From positions 22,279,312 to 22,343,311 of the forward strand of contig CM063113.1 in NCBI GenBank assembly GCA_031841125.1: a stretch of 64,000 nt of DNA, written 5' to 3'. The notes beneath the pieces are model-generated. The model worked only from the letters and a program-made list of their open reading frames with translations. It was not told where the DNA came from and did no database searches. The position numbers were made by a program, and so were the translations under genes. This stretch comes from Acanthococcus lagerstroemiae (lineage: Eukaryota; Arthropoda; Insecta; Hemiptera; Eriococcidae). Each line of letters opens with the position of its first letter. Positions within the stretch are counted from its first letter, which is position 1. Shown in pieces: positions 1 to 10,855 of the stretch.

Positions 1-2721
1 AAATTTAGAGGTTAAAATTCGGATTCTGAGAGCCCAATCAGAGCTACATCAAAAACCAAATGAGATATTTTAAATCAGTGATCCAAAAAATGCTGTTTGA
101 GACCTTCTCATTCAACTTCCCTAGTTGAGAGTACATTCGAACCTTCTTTTACAGAAGAGAATATTCTTTCAGCCAGAAACAAATTAGATTGCTCGTTTGA
201 TCGTCTCCCATCGAGGGCTTCCCTAGTTCGTAGGATCACCTCAATAAGAAAATTTCAAAAACTGATGTAATCATTTGAATTTTCATTTTTTTCCCCTTGG
301 ATTCTACGTCCATTCCTCTATTCACTGCCGCAGCAAAGCACTACGTACTTCTTTTGTGAATCTGGGGAGGCATATTGAAGAGAAAAATCAAACGTTTGAA
401 TCGCTGCTGTGGCAACACTAGCGAATATTAATCAAGAAAATTTGCAGGCTTCATGTACTGACCTCATACAACAACTCATCCGAGTTTCATCAAATCCCCC
501 CCCCTCTCCTTCAAGTATTTTCATTCAAAAGTCCAATTTTGATCGAAAAACTAGTCCAGCGTGATAACTCGAAATTTCAGAAGAAACAAAAATGGAAAGG
601 TGATCTTATTAAACATTAAAACGACCAATATTGGAGATCATTGGCAATTTTCCCATCTTTTTTCGTACTTGTCTCTTTACACACTACCTGTCATCATACA
701 TCTTCAACATCCTATTGACTAGCTAGAAGTGCGTAGAAAGTTTTCGCTACAATTTGCCTGAAACTATAATTTATTTACACTGCACAGCGGAAGCACAAAA
801 TAACAGAAACAATCTTCATGATCAGGAGAATTTTCAGAATTTAAAGGAGAAACTTCCGCAAAAATGATTTAAACGACCATTTTAGAGAGGAAATAACCAT
901 AGATGATTTAAAATGGATAAAATGACCAAGTGGTCACCTTACTGGAGTAGTCACTGTGTCAAAGAAGATATGTATATCTGATGGCAATATTGTTGGACCT
1001 GCATGGGGTTAAAAAAATTGCCGATTATTAGTTCAGAAAATTTTGACAATAGTATGAAATACAAGATTGAAGAAGTTCGATAAAGCACTGAGCTTAGTAA
1101 AAAAATGCAGAAACAAGAGATAAGCTTAGTGGAATGAATAATATGTTAAATGACCATATAGTCGATGTACAGGAAGCTAAGAAAAAAATTCAGTCGAAAA
1201 ACAACAAATCGAAAATGCAAAACAACAAATCAAAGATGCCAAGGTGAGCTATATCATTTTTCAAGAACCCATTTAGAATTACTTAGTCTGTTAAGTGACT
1301 AATACACCTCGATTTTCGCCGTGAAGTCGACATCTTCCTTTATTTCATACATGGAGAAACGATAGAATGGAAATTATAAAAATTTCTCTGGGGTCAACTT
1401 ATGTCGACATTATAATATGTAGCGGGAATCAATTGATAAGATTTAAGAAATTTGCGTTTTGGTCTTTGTACAGCTGATTCATACAATCAATAATGAAAGT
1501 GAATGTTGTTCTTGTTCCAGTTTTCTTGCATTACTCGATGAACGCACATGAAAACAACCCGCAGCCAAATAATCATACAGCTGAAACGCACATCATTGTA
1601 CACTTCACCACTTCGTGTTTCACAACTGAATCATAAAAACCAGTAAGACACCTTTACAAATCTGGAAAAATCAAAAAGTATATACTCCGTACATGCTGGT
1701 CTAGCATTAGAATATTTGAGCATTCCGAGCTCCAGTTGTTCGGTTGAAAGATTAATCTGTCAACTACTATATCGAAACTATCAGTTTTACTTCTGGAATA
1801 TCGCAACCATCAATAGTCCGTGACTTCCATCGACTACATATCACTAGCAGTAAAGCTCACTGCAGCTATTGTATTTTCAAAAAAGAAACCTAACCTGGAA
1901 CTTCTAAATTACGAAATAGTAATTTAGTAATTGACTTAGAATCACCCCTGTCAAATTTAGGGACAAATATCACAGGAAACACGGACTTCACTGCGGTATT
2001 CCTCAGCACAAATGCCGCATTTGCAGATGTCTTGTAGAAAATATCGATGGACGCTGTGATCCTGCTGATGGAAAATACACGATTTCCAGATTCACGCTAT
2101 CCCCACTGAAGGAAGTGCATGGAACCGTAGGCATTACTGAGGATCATGGCGTTGAACGCTTCTGCGATGATGAAAGAAAGCTGTTCATATTTAGCAACTT
2201 TTTTCATTTGGTTAAAGCTATATGTAACAAAAGTAGTTCCGCCGAGAAAAGTCAAGGTCGAAGTCTTTTCTTGTACAACATTATATCTTTTGAACTTGTA
2301 CACTACTTTCATTTTATAGTTAAATGTCTACCTTCATAATCAGAACCCAGTAATTTGGACAATGCAATGCTGACTCTATCCGGAGAAGTGAAAAAGGTCG
2401 CATTGGAAAAGTACTAGAAGCGCACAGGGGACACGGCACATCAATTCCGAATGACAGTTTTTTCGCAACTGAGAAACTTGCAGTTCAAATTTACGCGAAT
2501 TCGGGAGTCAACAGGTTGGCAGTTCTGTCCCGAACGTATAAAATGCTATCAAATTTAAGAGCATACTTTCAACTATGGTACTACAGCGGAACAACAGTGT
2601 TACTTTCTGATTTCAATTTCATTCCAAGACGGAAGTATTTTTCTGAACGCGCTTCCGAGCCCATCAGTTTGGGAACCGAGAGAAATATTTTCTTTGGCGT
2701 TACTTTGATGACTACTTTTAG
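1..2721. other. no gene recognised
   Basis: AT-rich sequence with only short, unconvincing open frames on both strands. I see no protein family motif, RNA gene or clear repeat. The last eight bases (ACTTTTAG) are the left target duplication of the next element. Confidence 0.6.
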
Positions 2722-2872
2722 TAGAGTACTATAGTTTTCACACAGGTACATTAGACCGCCATTTTGATTCCCAAGTTAGTCCGAGCATTCGCGAACCGGC
2801 GATCAAAGATGTTCGGACTAGTTGGGAATCAAAATGGCGGTCCATTGTACCCGTGTGAAACTACCGCACCTT
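2722..2872. mobile_element. near-palindromic hAT-type MITE, copy 1
   Basis: A foldback element of about 151 bp. The left arm from 2722 and the right arm ending at 2872 are inverted copies containing TAGTTTTCACAC / GTGTGAAACTA and CCGCCATTTTG / CAAAATGGCGG. It is flanked by a perfect 8-bp direct repeat ACTTTTAG (2714-2721 and 2873-2880), the TSD length of the hAT superfamily, and the TAGAG start fits hAT termini. It has no coding capacity. The same arm motifs occur in the element at 8421, so the two belong to one family. Confidence 0.8.
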
Positions 2873-2880
2873 ACTTTTAG

Positions 2881-4269
2881 TATTCGGTTATACCTTTTTG
2901 GGATCTGTGAGAGCTGACTGGCCACCAGCAGTAATAGAGATACAGAAAGGCTCAATCATGACACTCTCGGGTACCGTTTTGTAACGTTATGCACTCGTTC
3001 TCCAATTAAAATGCTGGCGTTTTGTTCAAACAGAAGGTACGACTTCTCACTTCAACCATCATGCCCCAATGAAAAGAGAACTTGCGCGGTCGGTTCCATC
3101 TATGCAACATTTGGGGTTCTAATTCAACCTTCAACTCGCTCCTCCGTTGATTCACTCGGGCTGAAGGAATCGAGCGAGACATCTAGCAGGAAACAATCGT
3201 ATATTTTGTGAAAACTAGGCAGAGAGGTAAACGAGAGAAAGAAAAGTTAATAAACTTCGCCAAGAAATTCTCCTGATTACAATACAGTGCCACATTAACT
3301 CGCAATTTCGTTAACTCAAGACACCCCTCCCGACTGCGACTACCCCCGAGGACGCGGCAAACTTTTCAAATTAAAATTTTTCCAAAACAAACGCTCGACG
3401 TAAGTATACATGCACACGTTTACGACGAGTTAATTAAGATTTCGTTCGAACGATTAACCATGGTAGAAAGAGGAAAATTAAATTCCAGTATTCGACGTCG
3501 GATCTGGAGCGATATTTTCACGTATACGTACGTAGCACCGCGGTAGGCACATGCGTGTAGGCTGATGTGTGCGAATTAGCTCACCAGAATTCATGTAAGC
3601 AGCTCCCGACAGCACAGTAAGTTAAATAAATCGCGCACGTGTAGATGATGGCATGCCCAAAGAAAAAATTCGTGTAAAACGATAAATCGTCGACACATGT
3701 TCGAACACGCAACACGGGGCCATTCTGCACATAAATGACGAACTGCCGAGCTGCCCATTCAAGATAGGCACAAATGGAGTACGCAGAGAAAATGATTTCC
3801 ATTTTACACCGCACGACAGCCCGAACACAGCGCGAGTAAAGCGACCAGAAAACTAGCAAAATGGCGGCCATTTGGTGCAGCCATACTCCGCTCCCTTCAG
3901 AAAAACCACGCTCGTTTCCAAGTTCAGCTACATTTCACTTTGCATTTGTTCATCAGTCTTTAGCATTGCTTAGGTTCTCATTAGTGTTGCACGTGGACAA
4001 GCGTACAAGAACTTTTCACTTTCGAATCTGTGAATTTTGTTTGATCTAAGGTCAGCGTATGAACAAAAACAAGCACCACCGAAGAAAGTTCAAAATTGCA
4101 TGTAGAAACGGGTTACAGCACGAACAGGAAGATGATCGAATACAGTACAGCTGAAATCTGTAGTAAAACCGAAAATAAGTTTGCTCCTACAACCTACCCT
4201 CTCTATCAGCCAGCTATGAACACAAATTGGCATATGTACTTGATTGAAAAAAGCATGGCACTCTCGAGA
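2881..4269. other. no gene recognised; CpG-richer stretch at 3300-3900
   Basis: No coding region can be supported. The part from about 3300 to 3900 is richer in CG dinucleotides than its surroundings and includes a palindromic ATGGCGGCCAT at 3861-3871 that contains a YY1/Pho-like core. This composition could mark a promoter or first exon, but no TATA box, splice donor or protein supports that firmly. Confidence 0.35.
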
Positions 4270-4795
4270 TTGGAGGTGTCTTAATTCGTCAGTACAGTGC
4301 CAAACTTTCAATGACAGAAGTTCACCCATGTGGCGATTACTGTCTAAATACAATTTCACAAGTACAGTACTGGCGGGCACACCATACATGATACTTTCGG
4401 CTTCACCATCACATCTCGGCGAAGACGAGAAGAAATTCGGCCATAGAAGCAATCACTACTGCCGTCATCTTGTTGAAAGGGCCAGAGCAATCGCCGCATG
4501 AGCAACTGCCTAATGTAGAAGAAACCAGCGCCGATGTCATTGTTGAAACGATTAAAGGTAAGGCGGCGGCTCAGCAGGGGGTCTGGCCCAGCTGCTACTA
4601 ACAGAATTAGCAGGCGTACCTCAGGATGTGCTAAGCCAGCTACCCAACCAAGTTGCTCTACAGAAAACGGTACGACGGGTGCGCGGCGCCGACTGAAGGA
4701 TTCACAACAGTTACCCATCCACTCTTTTTTTTCAGGCGCACAGGACTCAGGGGAGTCTTTCAGAATTATGGCTTTTCAGGCTAATGTCCTTCAGG
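4270..4795 (+). pseudogene. FLYWCH/MULE transposase-like fossil
   Basis: Broken plus-strand coding remains. Around 4365 a frame contains a YWR piece expected in a FLYWCH zinc finger. Around 4580-4680 another frame reads LLTELAGVPQDVLSQLP followed by KTVRRVRG, which resembles the linker (helical segment, LP, then IRRxR) after the FLYWCH finger in insect MULE proteins. At 4739-4793 an exon-like piece reads QDSGESFRIMAFQANVLQ, resembling the DSG...RI..FA block that follows. This last piece is bounded by a TTTTTTTTCAG acceptor and a CAG/GTACAAG donor. Frames change and stops occur, so it is not functional. The family assignment rests on motif memory, not an alignment. Confidence 0.5.
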
Positions 4796-4810
4796 TACAA
4801 GAGGGAGAAA

Positions 4811-4985
4811 GTAAATTGCACACACTTTCCAACGGAGGGGTTTTTCCTACTTTGCAAACCACATGTGAAAATTGTAAATTGCACGTACTGTGAAAAGACG
4901 GATGTATGCAACTAAAGTGTGAATTGCACACACTTATAAAAGGTCAGTAGCAAAACATAAATTATAAATTGCACACAGTACAAGA
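4811..4985 (-). repeat. motif cluster, TGTAAATTGCACAC orientation
   Basis: Four diverged copies of an A/T-centred motif close to TAAATTGCACACA lie about 40-60 bp apart (near 4812, 4873, 4920 and 4965). The same motif recurs in the opposite orientation at 6238-6440, so the two clusters face each other across the tandem array at 5250-5905. No gene is visible here. Confidence 0.6.
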
Positions 4986-5249
4986 AAAAGCCATAAGTCA
5001 TTTTCATTTATCATATTGACGAGAAAGGCGATGGTCTCTGATCTTCTTTAGTGTATGGATTTCTTTGTAGTTATGATGCCTGCTGCTTATACTGTCTGGT
5101 GAGTTACTACAGACTTGGTAGAACTATTTTAGGATATTGTTTGAATGACCATTCCTAGATACTGTCTCATGTTCCTCTTTCCTCAATGGAATAACAATGA
5201 TCTGCGGTCTAAAAATATTTCAAAATGTTCAAATTACCCCCTTTCTTAC

Positions 5250-5905
5250 CAGAGATGTCAACTCCCATTTGCAAACGGGAACGCGTTCACAAACAGAGCA
5301 CCTCCACAAACGAGAACAAAGTGCGAGTGTTCTTCTTCTCACATGAACGAGAAAGGGCAGAGACGCGTTTGTTTAATTTTATGAATGAGAACGGAAAGAG
5401 GAATGACTACAGGCAGAGATGTCAACTCCTGTTTGCAAATGGGAACAGTCACAAACGGAGTCCCTCCACAAACAAGAACAAAGTGAACGCGTTCTTCTTC
5501 TCACATTAACGAGAAAGGACAGGAACGCGTTCGTTTCATTTTGTGAACGAAAACACAAGAGACCAGAGAGAAAGGAATGACTACAGTCAGAGATGTCAAC
5601 TCCCATTCGCAAACGGGAATACATTCACAAACGGAGCCCCTCCATAAACAAGAACGAACTGAACGCGTTCTTCTCACATGGACAAAAAAGGGCAGGAACG
5701 TGTTCATTTCATTTTGTGAATGAAAACGCAGAGACGGAGAGAGGAATGACTACAGTCAGAGATGTCAACTCTCATTCGCAAACAGGAACGCGTTCACAAA
5801 TGGAGCACCTCCACAAATGAGAACTAAGTGAACATGTTCTTCTTCTCACATGAACGAGAACGGATGTGAACGCGTTCATATTTTTGGGGAACGCTGACAT
5901 CTCTG
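5250..5905. repeat. 168-bp tandem array with inverted ends
   Basis: Four tandem units start with CAGAGATGTCAAC at 5250, 5414, 5588 and 5757 (periods 164, 174, 169). The block ends with GACATCTCTG (5896-5905), the reverse complement of its first ten bases, so the array sits inside an element with short inverted termini. Flanking 8-mers TTTCTTAC and TTTCCTTC match at 6 of 8 positions and may be an eroded hAT-type TSD. The palindrome GAACGCGTTC occurs at least six times. Open frames on both strands are by-products of the repeat. Confidence 0.75.
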
Positions 5906-6237
5906 TTTCCTTCAAGAATATACCAATGCGGATATTTCAGAAGCATAATACATGCAGATATGGATATTTCAACAGTACAACAGTATACGAGTATGTGTGG
6001 ATATTTCGAAATTGTAAACTATATTGTTTAGTAATGGAGAACTGAGCGGAATTGAGAGGTTAGTCATCTCAGGAAATTCAATTTCCCTCAAAATCCCTCC
6101 CTTCCTCTCACGGAAAAGTAAGGCATACTATGGATCTGTTTACATTTTATTTCAAAATGTATTGCTAGAGTTCTGCGGCTCTAGTGTTTGAGATTTGAAG
6201 CCTCCTTTCCAGAAATATGGATACGCCAATCTCGTAC

Positions 6238-6440
6238 ATGGGTGTGCAATTCACACTTTTTCTGACCCCAAATTTTATTTCTGTATGTGTGCGATTTACA
6301 ATTTCAATGCTGAATCTGATTTTTGCCACTGTGTGCAATTTACACAGTTTCTCTATCTGAAACTTTATTTCCTTGGGTGTGCAGTTTACAAGTGGTTTTC
6401 TTTACCTGACTACCCAGTGTGTGCAATTTACATGTACCCT
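6238..6440 (+). repeat. motif cluster, GTGTGCAATTTACA orientation
   Basis: Five diverged copies of GTGTGCAATTTACA (near 6241, 6287, 6333, 6378 and 6419), spaced about 45 bp. This is the reverse orientation of the cluster at 4811-4985. The short open frame running through it is a repeat by-product. Confidence 0.6.
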
Positions 6441-6944
6441 CAGGTACAAAATATTCAGGCAATTTTTATTTGGGACTTTTGTTTTTAGGTAAATATTCTT
6501 CAGGTTAATGGATTCAGGTAAAAGGATGGTAATTAAAATTATGTGAAAAAGAACAAGTCTTTGGATTCCCAACAATTATAGAAACCAATTATTGATAACG
6601 ATAGTTCTCTTTTAGACACCACAGTTGTAAAGTTAATGCGAATTAAGATAGTACATTATTAGAATCGTCATTACACAAAGAATGCGTTTAACGTTTAACC
6701 ATGTTTGTTCGACATTTGTAGGAAATGTGGACTGACTTTAATGCTCGAGGATCAGAAGTACGGAAAAATAATGAATGAGAATCCCATTTCAGTGATTCAC
6801 AGGCCCTTAACAAATATGTAAAGTGCTCGAGGACCTCTATAGTTTCGATAAATACACAACCAAATGGGTTTAAATGAATCAGTTGTTAAAATCGTCTTTT
6901 ACACAGGACACATTTTCCCGGAATTTGACCAAATTTATGGAATT
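6441..6944. other. no gene recognised
   Basis: AT-rich spacer between the motif cluster and the truncated MULE. TTCAGGT-like words recur near 6485-6520. Nothing else stands out. Confidence 0.5.
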
Positions 6945-7066
6945 TTCGTATTTGTGATTCGTGTCAGACTTGTATTCAAAAATTTGTATGTTCTTGCATT
7001 GATAATGCAATTAAATGGAATATGTGCAAACATATTCATGCAGTCTGCTAGCACATTAATTGCAAA

Positions 7067-7560
7067 ATGTCTTCTAGTGCCACATCACTACAGACAACAA
7101 GCGAGTTTCAGTGTAACATGATAGATCACGAGGTCTCAAATACTGACAATATCGAACAAGCTCACACTGAAAGCACAGCTGCTATGAATATTGAACAGGC
7201 TACTCTCAGCTCATCTCAATGCAAGTCTACTGCCAATCTTGATGAAATTTCAGCTCTCCACAAAGATATTCTCAGTCTCATAAAGAGTGAAAAGGGATGT
7301 TTAAAGTATATATCTCTATTAAGACAGGTTAAAGAGTGCATTTTCTTGTATGAGAATAATCAAAGTGCGCCTCCTCAATTAATGATTATTGATAGGCCCA
7401 GTGCGAAAATAGATCCCGAGAAAAAAATACAGCAGCAAAGACTGTATTCGACTAAAAAAAAAAAATAAATAAACCTGCTGGTCTACAAATACCAACGGCT
7501 GATGAACGCTCTTCCTTATACTTGAAATCTCTATCATCACTGCCTGATCTCAATAATAAT
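7067..7560 (+). pseudogene. MULE transposase C-terminal tail (copy 1)
   Basis: Open frame rich in polar residues, with the segments DEISALHKDILSLIK and PPQLMIIDRPSAKIDP that recur almost unchanged at 47330-47700. In the longer copy the same tail follows a SWIM-like CxH finger (CKHIHAV). Here the finger lies just upstream, near 7030, in a shifted frame. After an A-run at about 7455 the homologous frame continues to about 7590 through PTADERSSLYLKSLSSLPDL. DNA binding by the finger is family knowledge; this copy is too incomplete to function. Confidence 0.6.
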
Positions 7561-7589
7561 ACCAGCACTAGTGACAGTCTTACTGCGAC

Positions 7590-7910
7590 GTGAACAATGT
7601 AGAGGAAAAGAAAGTATACTTATTTATTGTTACCATTGGAACTAAAGTATATGCATCATTGGAAGCAGCATGTGCTCTACAAAATCCGCAATCGAAAAAA
7701 TTTGATGAGCTGAAAAATATGGTCAAAACGTTTGTCATTCCGAAACCATCGGTTACAGCAGAAAGAGGGAAATTTCGAGCTCAACAGCAGAATAATGGTG
7801 AATCGGTAGGTCAGTACACTGTGGAGTTGAAAAAGTTAGCCACGAGAATGAGTAAATTTTCCAAGAAAGTTGTGTTACATTTGGAATTTTGTATAGATGC
7901 TTTGTGGTAT
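7590..7910 (+). pseudogene. gag-like fragment of an LTR retrotransposon (copy 1)
   Basis: The translated frame resembles the conserved core of Gypsy-type gag. It has a hydrophobic YLFIVTIGTKVYASLEAAC block, then FDELKNMVKTFVIPKPSV, AERGKF and GESVGQYTVELKKLA, in the order seen in arthropod Gypsy gag proteins. No protease, reverse transcriptase or LTR is near it. The same fragment sits at the same place in the second MULE copy at 47869, so it was carried with the MULE. Assignment is by motif order only. Confidence 0.5.
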
Positions 7911-8420
7911 TGCATACATACATACCAGTTCACAGTTTTTTGCCTAATTACCTTCATTCTGAGTTTCATCTTTCATTAAGTATAATGTGTTCATTTAATA
8001 ATACCTAAATATAATGAGTTTTTCAACTCAATCATAAGTATCTACTTGTTCTATTCTATTCTAGTAACGGAATGTCTCCTTTCAATATTGGTGCATTTAT
8101 TAATAGGTTACATTATTACCATTATTTCTAGTCAATTATTACTCCAAAATATCATACGTTACTCTGTTCGTTCATTTCATTCTTTTGTAACATTTACAAA
8201 AATTACTTATAGAGTGCTCGGTGACAAAACAGAAAACAAAAACCATAAAAACTAAGATAGCGAAGCCGCACTGTGATGACGTAAATTCCACCGTTCACAC
8301 ACAAAAACAAGAACAATAACACAGGGAAAAAAACAAGTTCCTTTGAAGCTCACACAAAATCCTTACTCTCTAGCGTCTAGTGTCCATCCTACAGAGAGCG
8401 TTGCAATCTGCCACTGTTAG

Positions 8421-8592
8421 TAGGGCTCTATAGTTTCACCTGGGTATACTAAGCCGCCATTTTGGTTCATACTGCGCCCGTGGATGCCGAATCCGACTAT
8501 GCGGAGCGTAACGCGTAGTCAATTCGGCATCGACGGGCGCAGTACGAACCAAAATGGTGGCTTAGTATACCCAGGTGAAACTATAGAGCCCT
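8421..8592. mobile_element. near-palindromic hAT-type MITE, copy 2
   Basis: Foldback element of about 172 bp. The first 60 bases and last 60 bases are almost exact inverted copies: AGGGCTCTATAGTTTCACC at the left and its complement at the right. ACTGTTAG flanks both sides as a perfect 8-bp TSD (8413-8420 and 8593-8600). The arms contain CCGCCATTTTG as in copy 1. The two TSDs (ACTTTTAG, ACTGTTAG) are similar, suggesting an insertion-site preference. Confidence 0.88.
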
Positions 8593-8600
8593 ACTGTTAG

Positions 8601-9408
8601 AAGTTATGAAAAGGTGAACCTTTTTGCCAAACCCTATTGTACTGGTGCCAAAAAAATTCCTCTTTTCATCTGCGATACTAGCACTGGACAGTCCGATCAA
8701 TTTAAGTATTGTTTCATTAAACTGATTGTAGAATGCGTTCCTGTTGTTGATAGAGTGATTGGTATGTGGAACGGAACGTAGGAGCGCTAATGTGCACCTC
8801 ATCATAGAAGGTTGGGTGATCATGGAGGGAAATAACATTGCCGTAAATGGAAAATGGGGTTTTATTCAAAAAATCAATATAAAATAAAGAAATGAGGGAC
8901 ATGCTTCAAATTTGAACTGCAGGGAGCTATATATTCGAACTTGCGATTAAAAACTGAATATGTCAGGTGCAGTGAAGTAAACAATGAGAGATACGTTATC
9001 AGTTGCCGGCGCGACCTGTTTATTTTTTCTCCATTGATCACTCTCAATGAGGGTTCACAAAACATCCGCTAAGTGTCAGCCACTTTGATTCCGAGTCCCA
9101 ATGAGAGTTGCGCGACTGCAGTCTGCAGCTTTATTCAAGTAATCTGATTCATTCATTCAAACAGAAAAACAAACCGTTCAACTGAAGTAATTCAAGAATG
9201 AAGGACCTATCTGTATTTTCTAGCCAAACCTTTTCGAGTGGCGAAGCTGCCCTTTTATAATTCTGCCGGATGGCTACGCATAGCAATGTTTTACCAACGG
9301 CATCGTTTCTGATATGAGTAACTCAGTTTCACAGTATGTTTACAACTACATAGATCAATATGTATCTATCGATATACAGGCAAAATACATTGAAAATCGG
9401 CCTTACTG
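8601..9408. other. no gene recognised
   Basis: Short overlapping open frames on the minus strand (8581-9065) have no family motif and no splice context that links them into a protein. Confidence 0.45.
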
Positions 9409-9534
9409 CTATCGAAGAACCATAACCATGCGGCCTAACAAGAAGGCCGTAACATAGATAACACCAATACCAAGAAGTTCAATACTCACATCCTGCAACG
9501 GATACTTATGGAAGTTAGCCACAAACCACTGCAT
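9409..9534 (-). CDS. small ORF or first coding exon, hydrophobic C-terminus
   Basis: An ATG with A at -3 (9532-9534) opens a 41-residue frame starting MQWFVANFHKYPLQD and continuing into a hydrophobic stretch with LLGIGVIYVTAFLLG before a stop at 9409-9411. Two readings are possible. It may be a complete one-pass micropeptide. Or a strong splice donor GTGAGTATT directly after codon 15 (GAT) ends the first coding exon of a host gene running leftwards. CG-richer sequence lies upstream on this strand (9540-10400), as expected near a promoter. I do not recognise the protein and found no matching second exon. Confidence 0.3.
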   Translation of the reverse strand: MQWFVANFHKYPLQDVSIELLGIGVIYVTAFLLGRMVMVLR

Positions 9535-10440
9535 GGTCGACCAAGTTCGCAACCGGTTCGAAAATGCGCATTATTTCAATTATTACACAACGACCAAGAA
9601 AAAAAGGCGCGTCCACGAAACCTTTGCAACATCACAATCACGTGTTTCGAGTGTGTATAGTGTACCCAGCGAGCATGCCACCGAAACGGCGAACACCGGA
9701 GAACTGAGCAACTGATGTTAGAGAACAGATTGGTTCGAGAGTCCGAGAGAAAACGGTATCTCTGGTCTCTACCCTCTTAATGCCACGTTTTATCAGTAAA
9801 ACACTATTTAGTCAACGAATCCGAACAATAAACACCAACCAGACACGCGGCGGGGATTATACGAACACTTTCACATGTTTCACGTCACTATTTGATCCAC
9901 GTTGTCGTCCATTTTTGATCGCTACAGGACTTACGCTGACGTGAGATCAAGACCGACGCCGGATGTAAGAATCTTATCATTAGCGACGACTACATTTCGA
10001 TGATAATGTTTCACCAATATCGCACGCACACATCGACATGTTTCGAGACTGTCGCCGATAATCGTGTCCCAACTATTTCTGTCACACGGTAGAAAGCTTG
10101 CCAAAACAGCGCCAGCGGTGCTTGCATTTTTATTCTACACACGTAAAGTTTGTTTACACTGCGAATTAGCACTAATTAACACACACCTTACAGACCAACC
10201 GCACAGACAATACGCGTTAGCGGTGCAGACGACAGGCTCCACAGGGTCACCTGGCAAGACCTTGTGCTTGAACTTACAGCATTCATACAAACACTGCGAA
10301 GCAAAGGTCACTACAAGTAAAACATTTTCAATTTCAAACACGAGATCGAAGCTACTGGGAGGCGTGAACGGTACAACCTCATTTGCAACAGGTAATTGTT
10401 GTGTCCTCGCATCAGGGCAACACTGTAACAACCCAGTGTG
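9535..10440. other. CpG-richer stretch, possible promoter region
   Basis: Richer in CG dinucleotides than the flanks. It could be 5' flank for the minus-strand ORF at 9534, but no core promoter motif is decisive. At 10435 the word CAGTGTGACCAGA resembles the hAT terminus CAGTGTTGCCAGA found at 26336; no matching right end was found. Confidence 0.25.
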
Positions 10441-10774
10441 ACCAGATAATACTCTTTTTAAGAGTATTTACTCTCTTCTTTGTTGAAAAAAAAAAGAGTA
10501 CTCTTTCCTTAGTTCAATTCAGCAATATTATACTATTTTTTTTCTCTCAAACTTCCAACTTGTAAATTAAGAATGTTCGTGATAAAACTGATAAAACCAT
10601 GCAGCAGTGCAGTTTTCAGTTCTTGTACAAGTTTGTCTGTGATCAACACAACGAAATGATCTTTTTAGGGTGTTTGCCGCGCGTAGCGCTGCAAGCATCC
10701 TATTGCAATTGCTTTTTCATCATCATAATAATAATTTTTCTTTAACTACGAGTGAATTGTTTACTGCTCATAGT

Positions 10775-10855
10775 TCAGTTTTAGCTCAGTTGCGTTTAGA
10801 TCGTTAGATCGGTCTTAAGGCGGAGGCGTGTGGTTCGATTCGTATTTTACTCATA
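10775..10855 (+). repeat. tRNA-like (pol III promoter-like) fragment
   Basis: TAGCTCAGTTG (10782-10792) fits an A box and GGTTCGATTC (10832-10841) fits a B box at about the usual spacing. The T-stem and acceptor arm do not pair, so it is not a working tRNA. It may be a SINE head or tRNA pseudogene. No target duplication was seen. Confidence 0.3.

Larger units (their letters stand above)
6945..8381 (+). mobile_element. MULE-like element, 5'-truncated copy
   Basis: From about 6945 to 8381 this copy is closely similar to the 3' part of the larger MULE at 44936-48632, including its right terminal sequence ending CTCTCTAGCGTCTAGT. The transposase core and left terminus are absent. It retains the end of the SWIM-type zinc finger region, the transposase tail, a gag-like fragment and the 3' terminal inverted-repeat arm. 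No target duplication can be identified. Confidence 0.75.

Noticed and set aside
5250..5905. CRISPR-like regular repeats
   Set aside because: Units are about 168 bp, contiguous and diverged, without short repeats separated by unique spacers; the context is eukaryotic.
10435..10455. Left end of a second CAGTGT-type hAT linked to the BED exon at 12276
   Set aside because: No matching right end or TSD could be found, so a defined element cannot be claimed.
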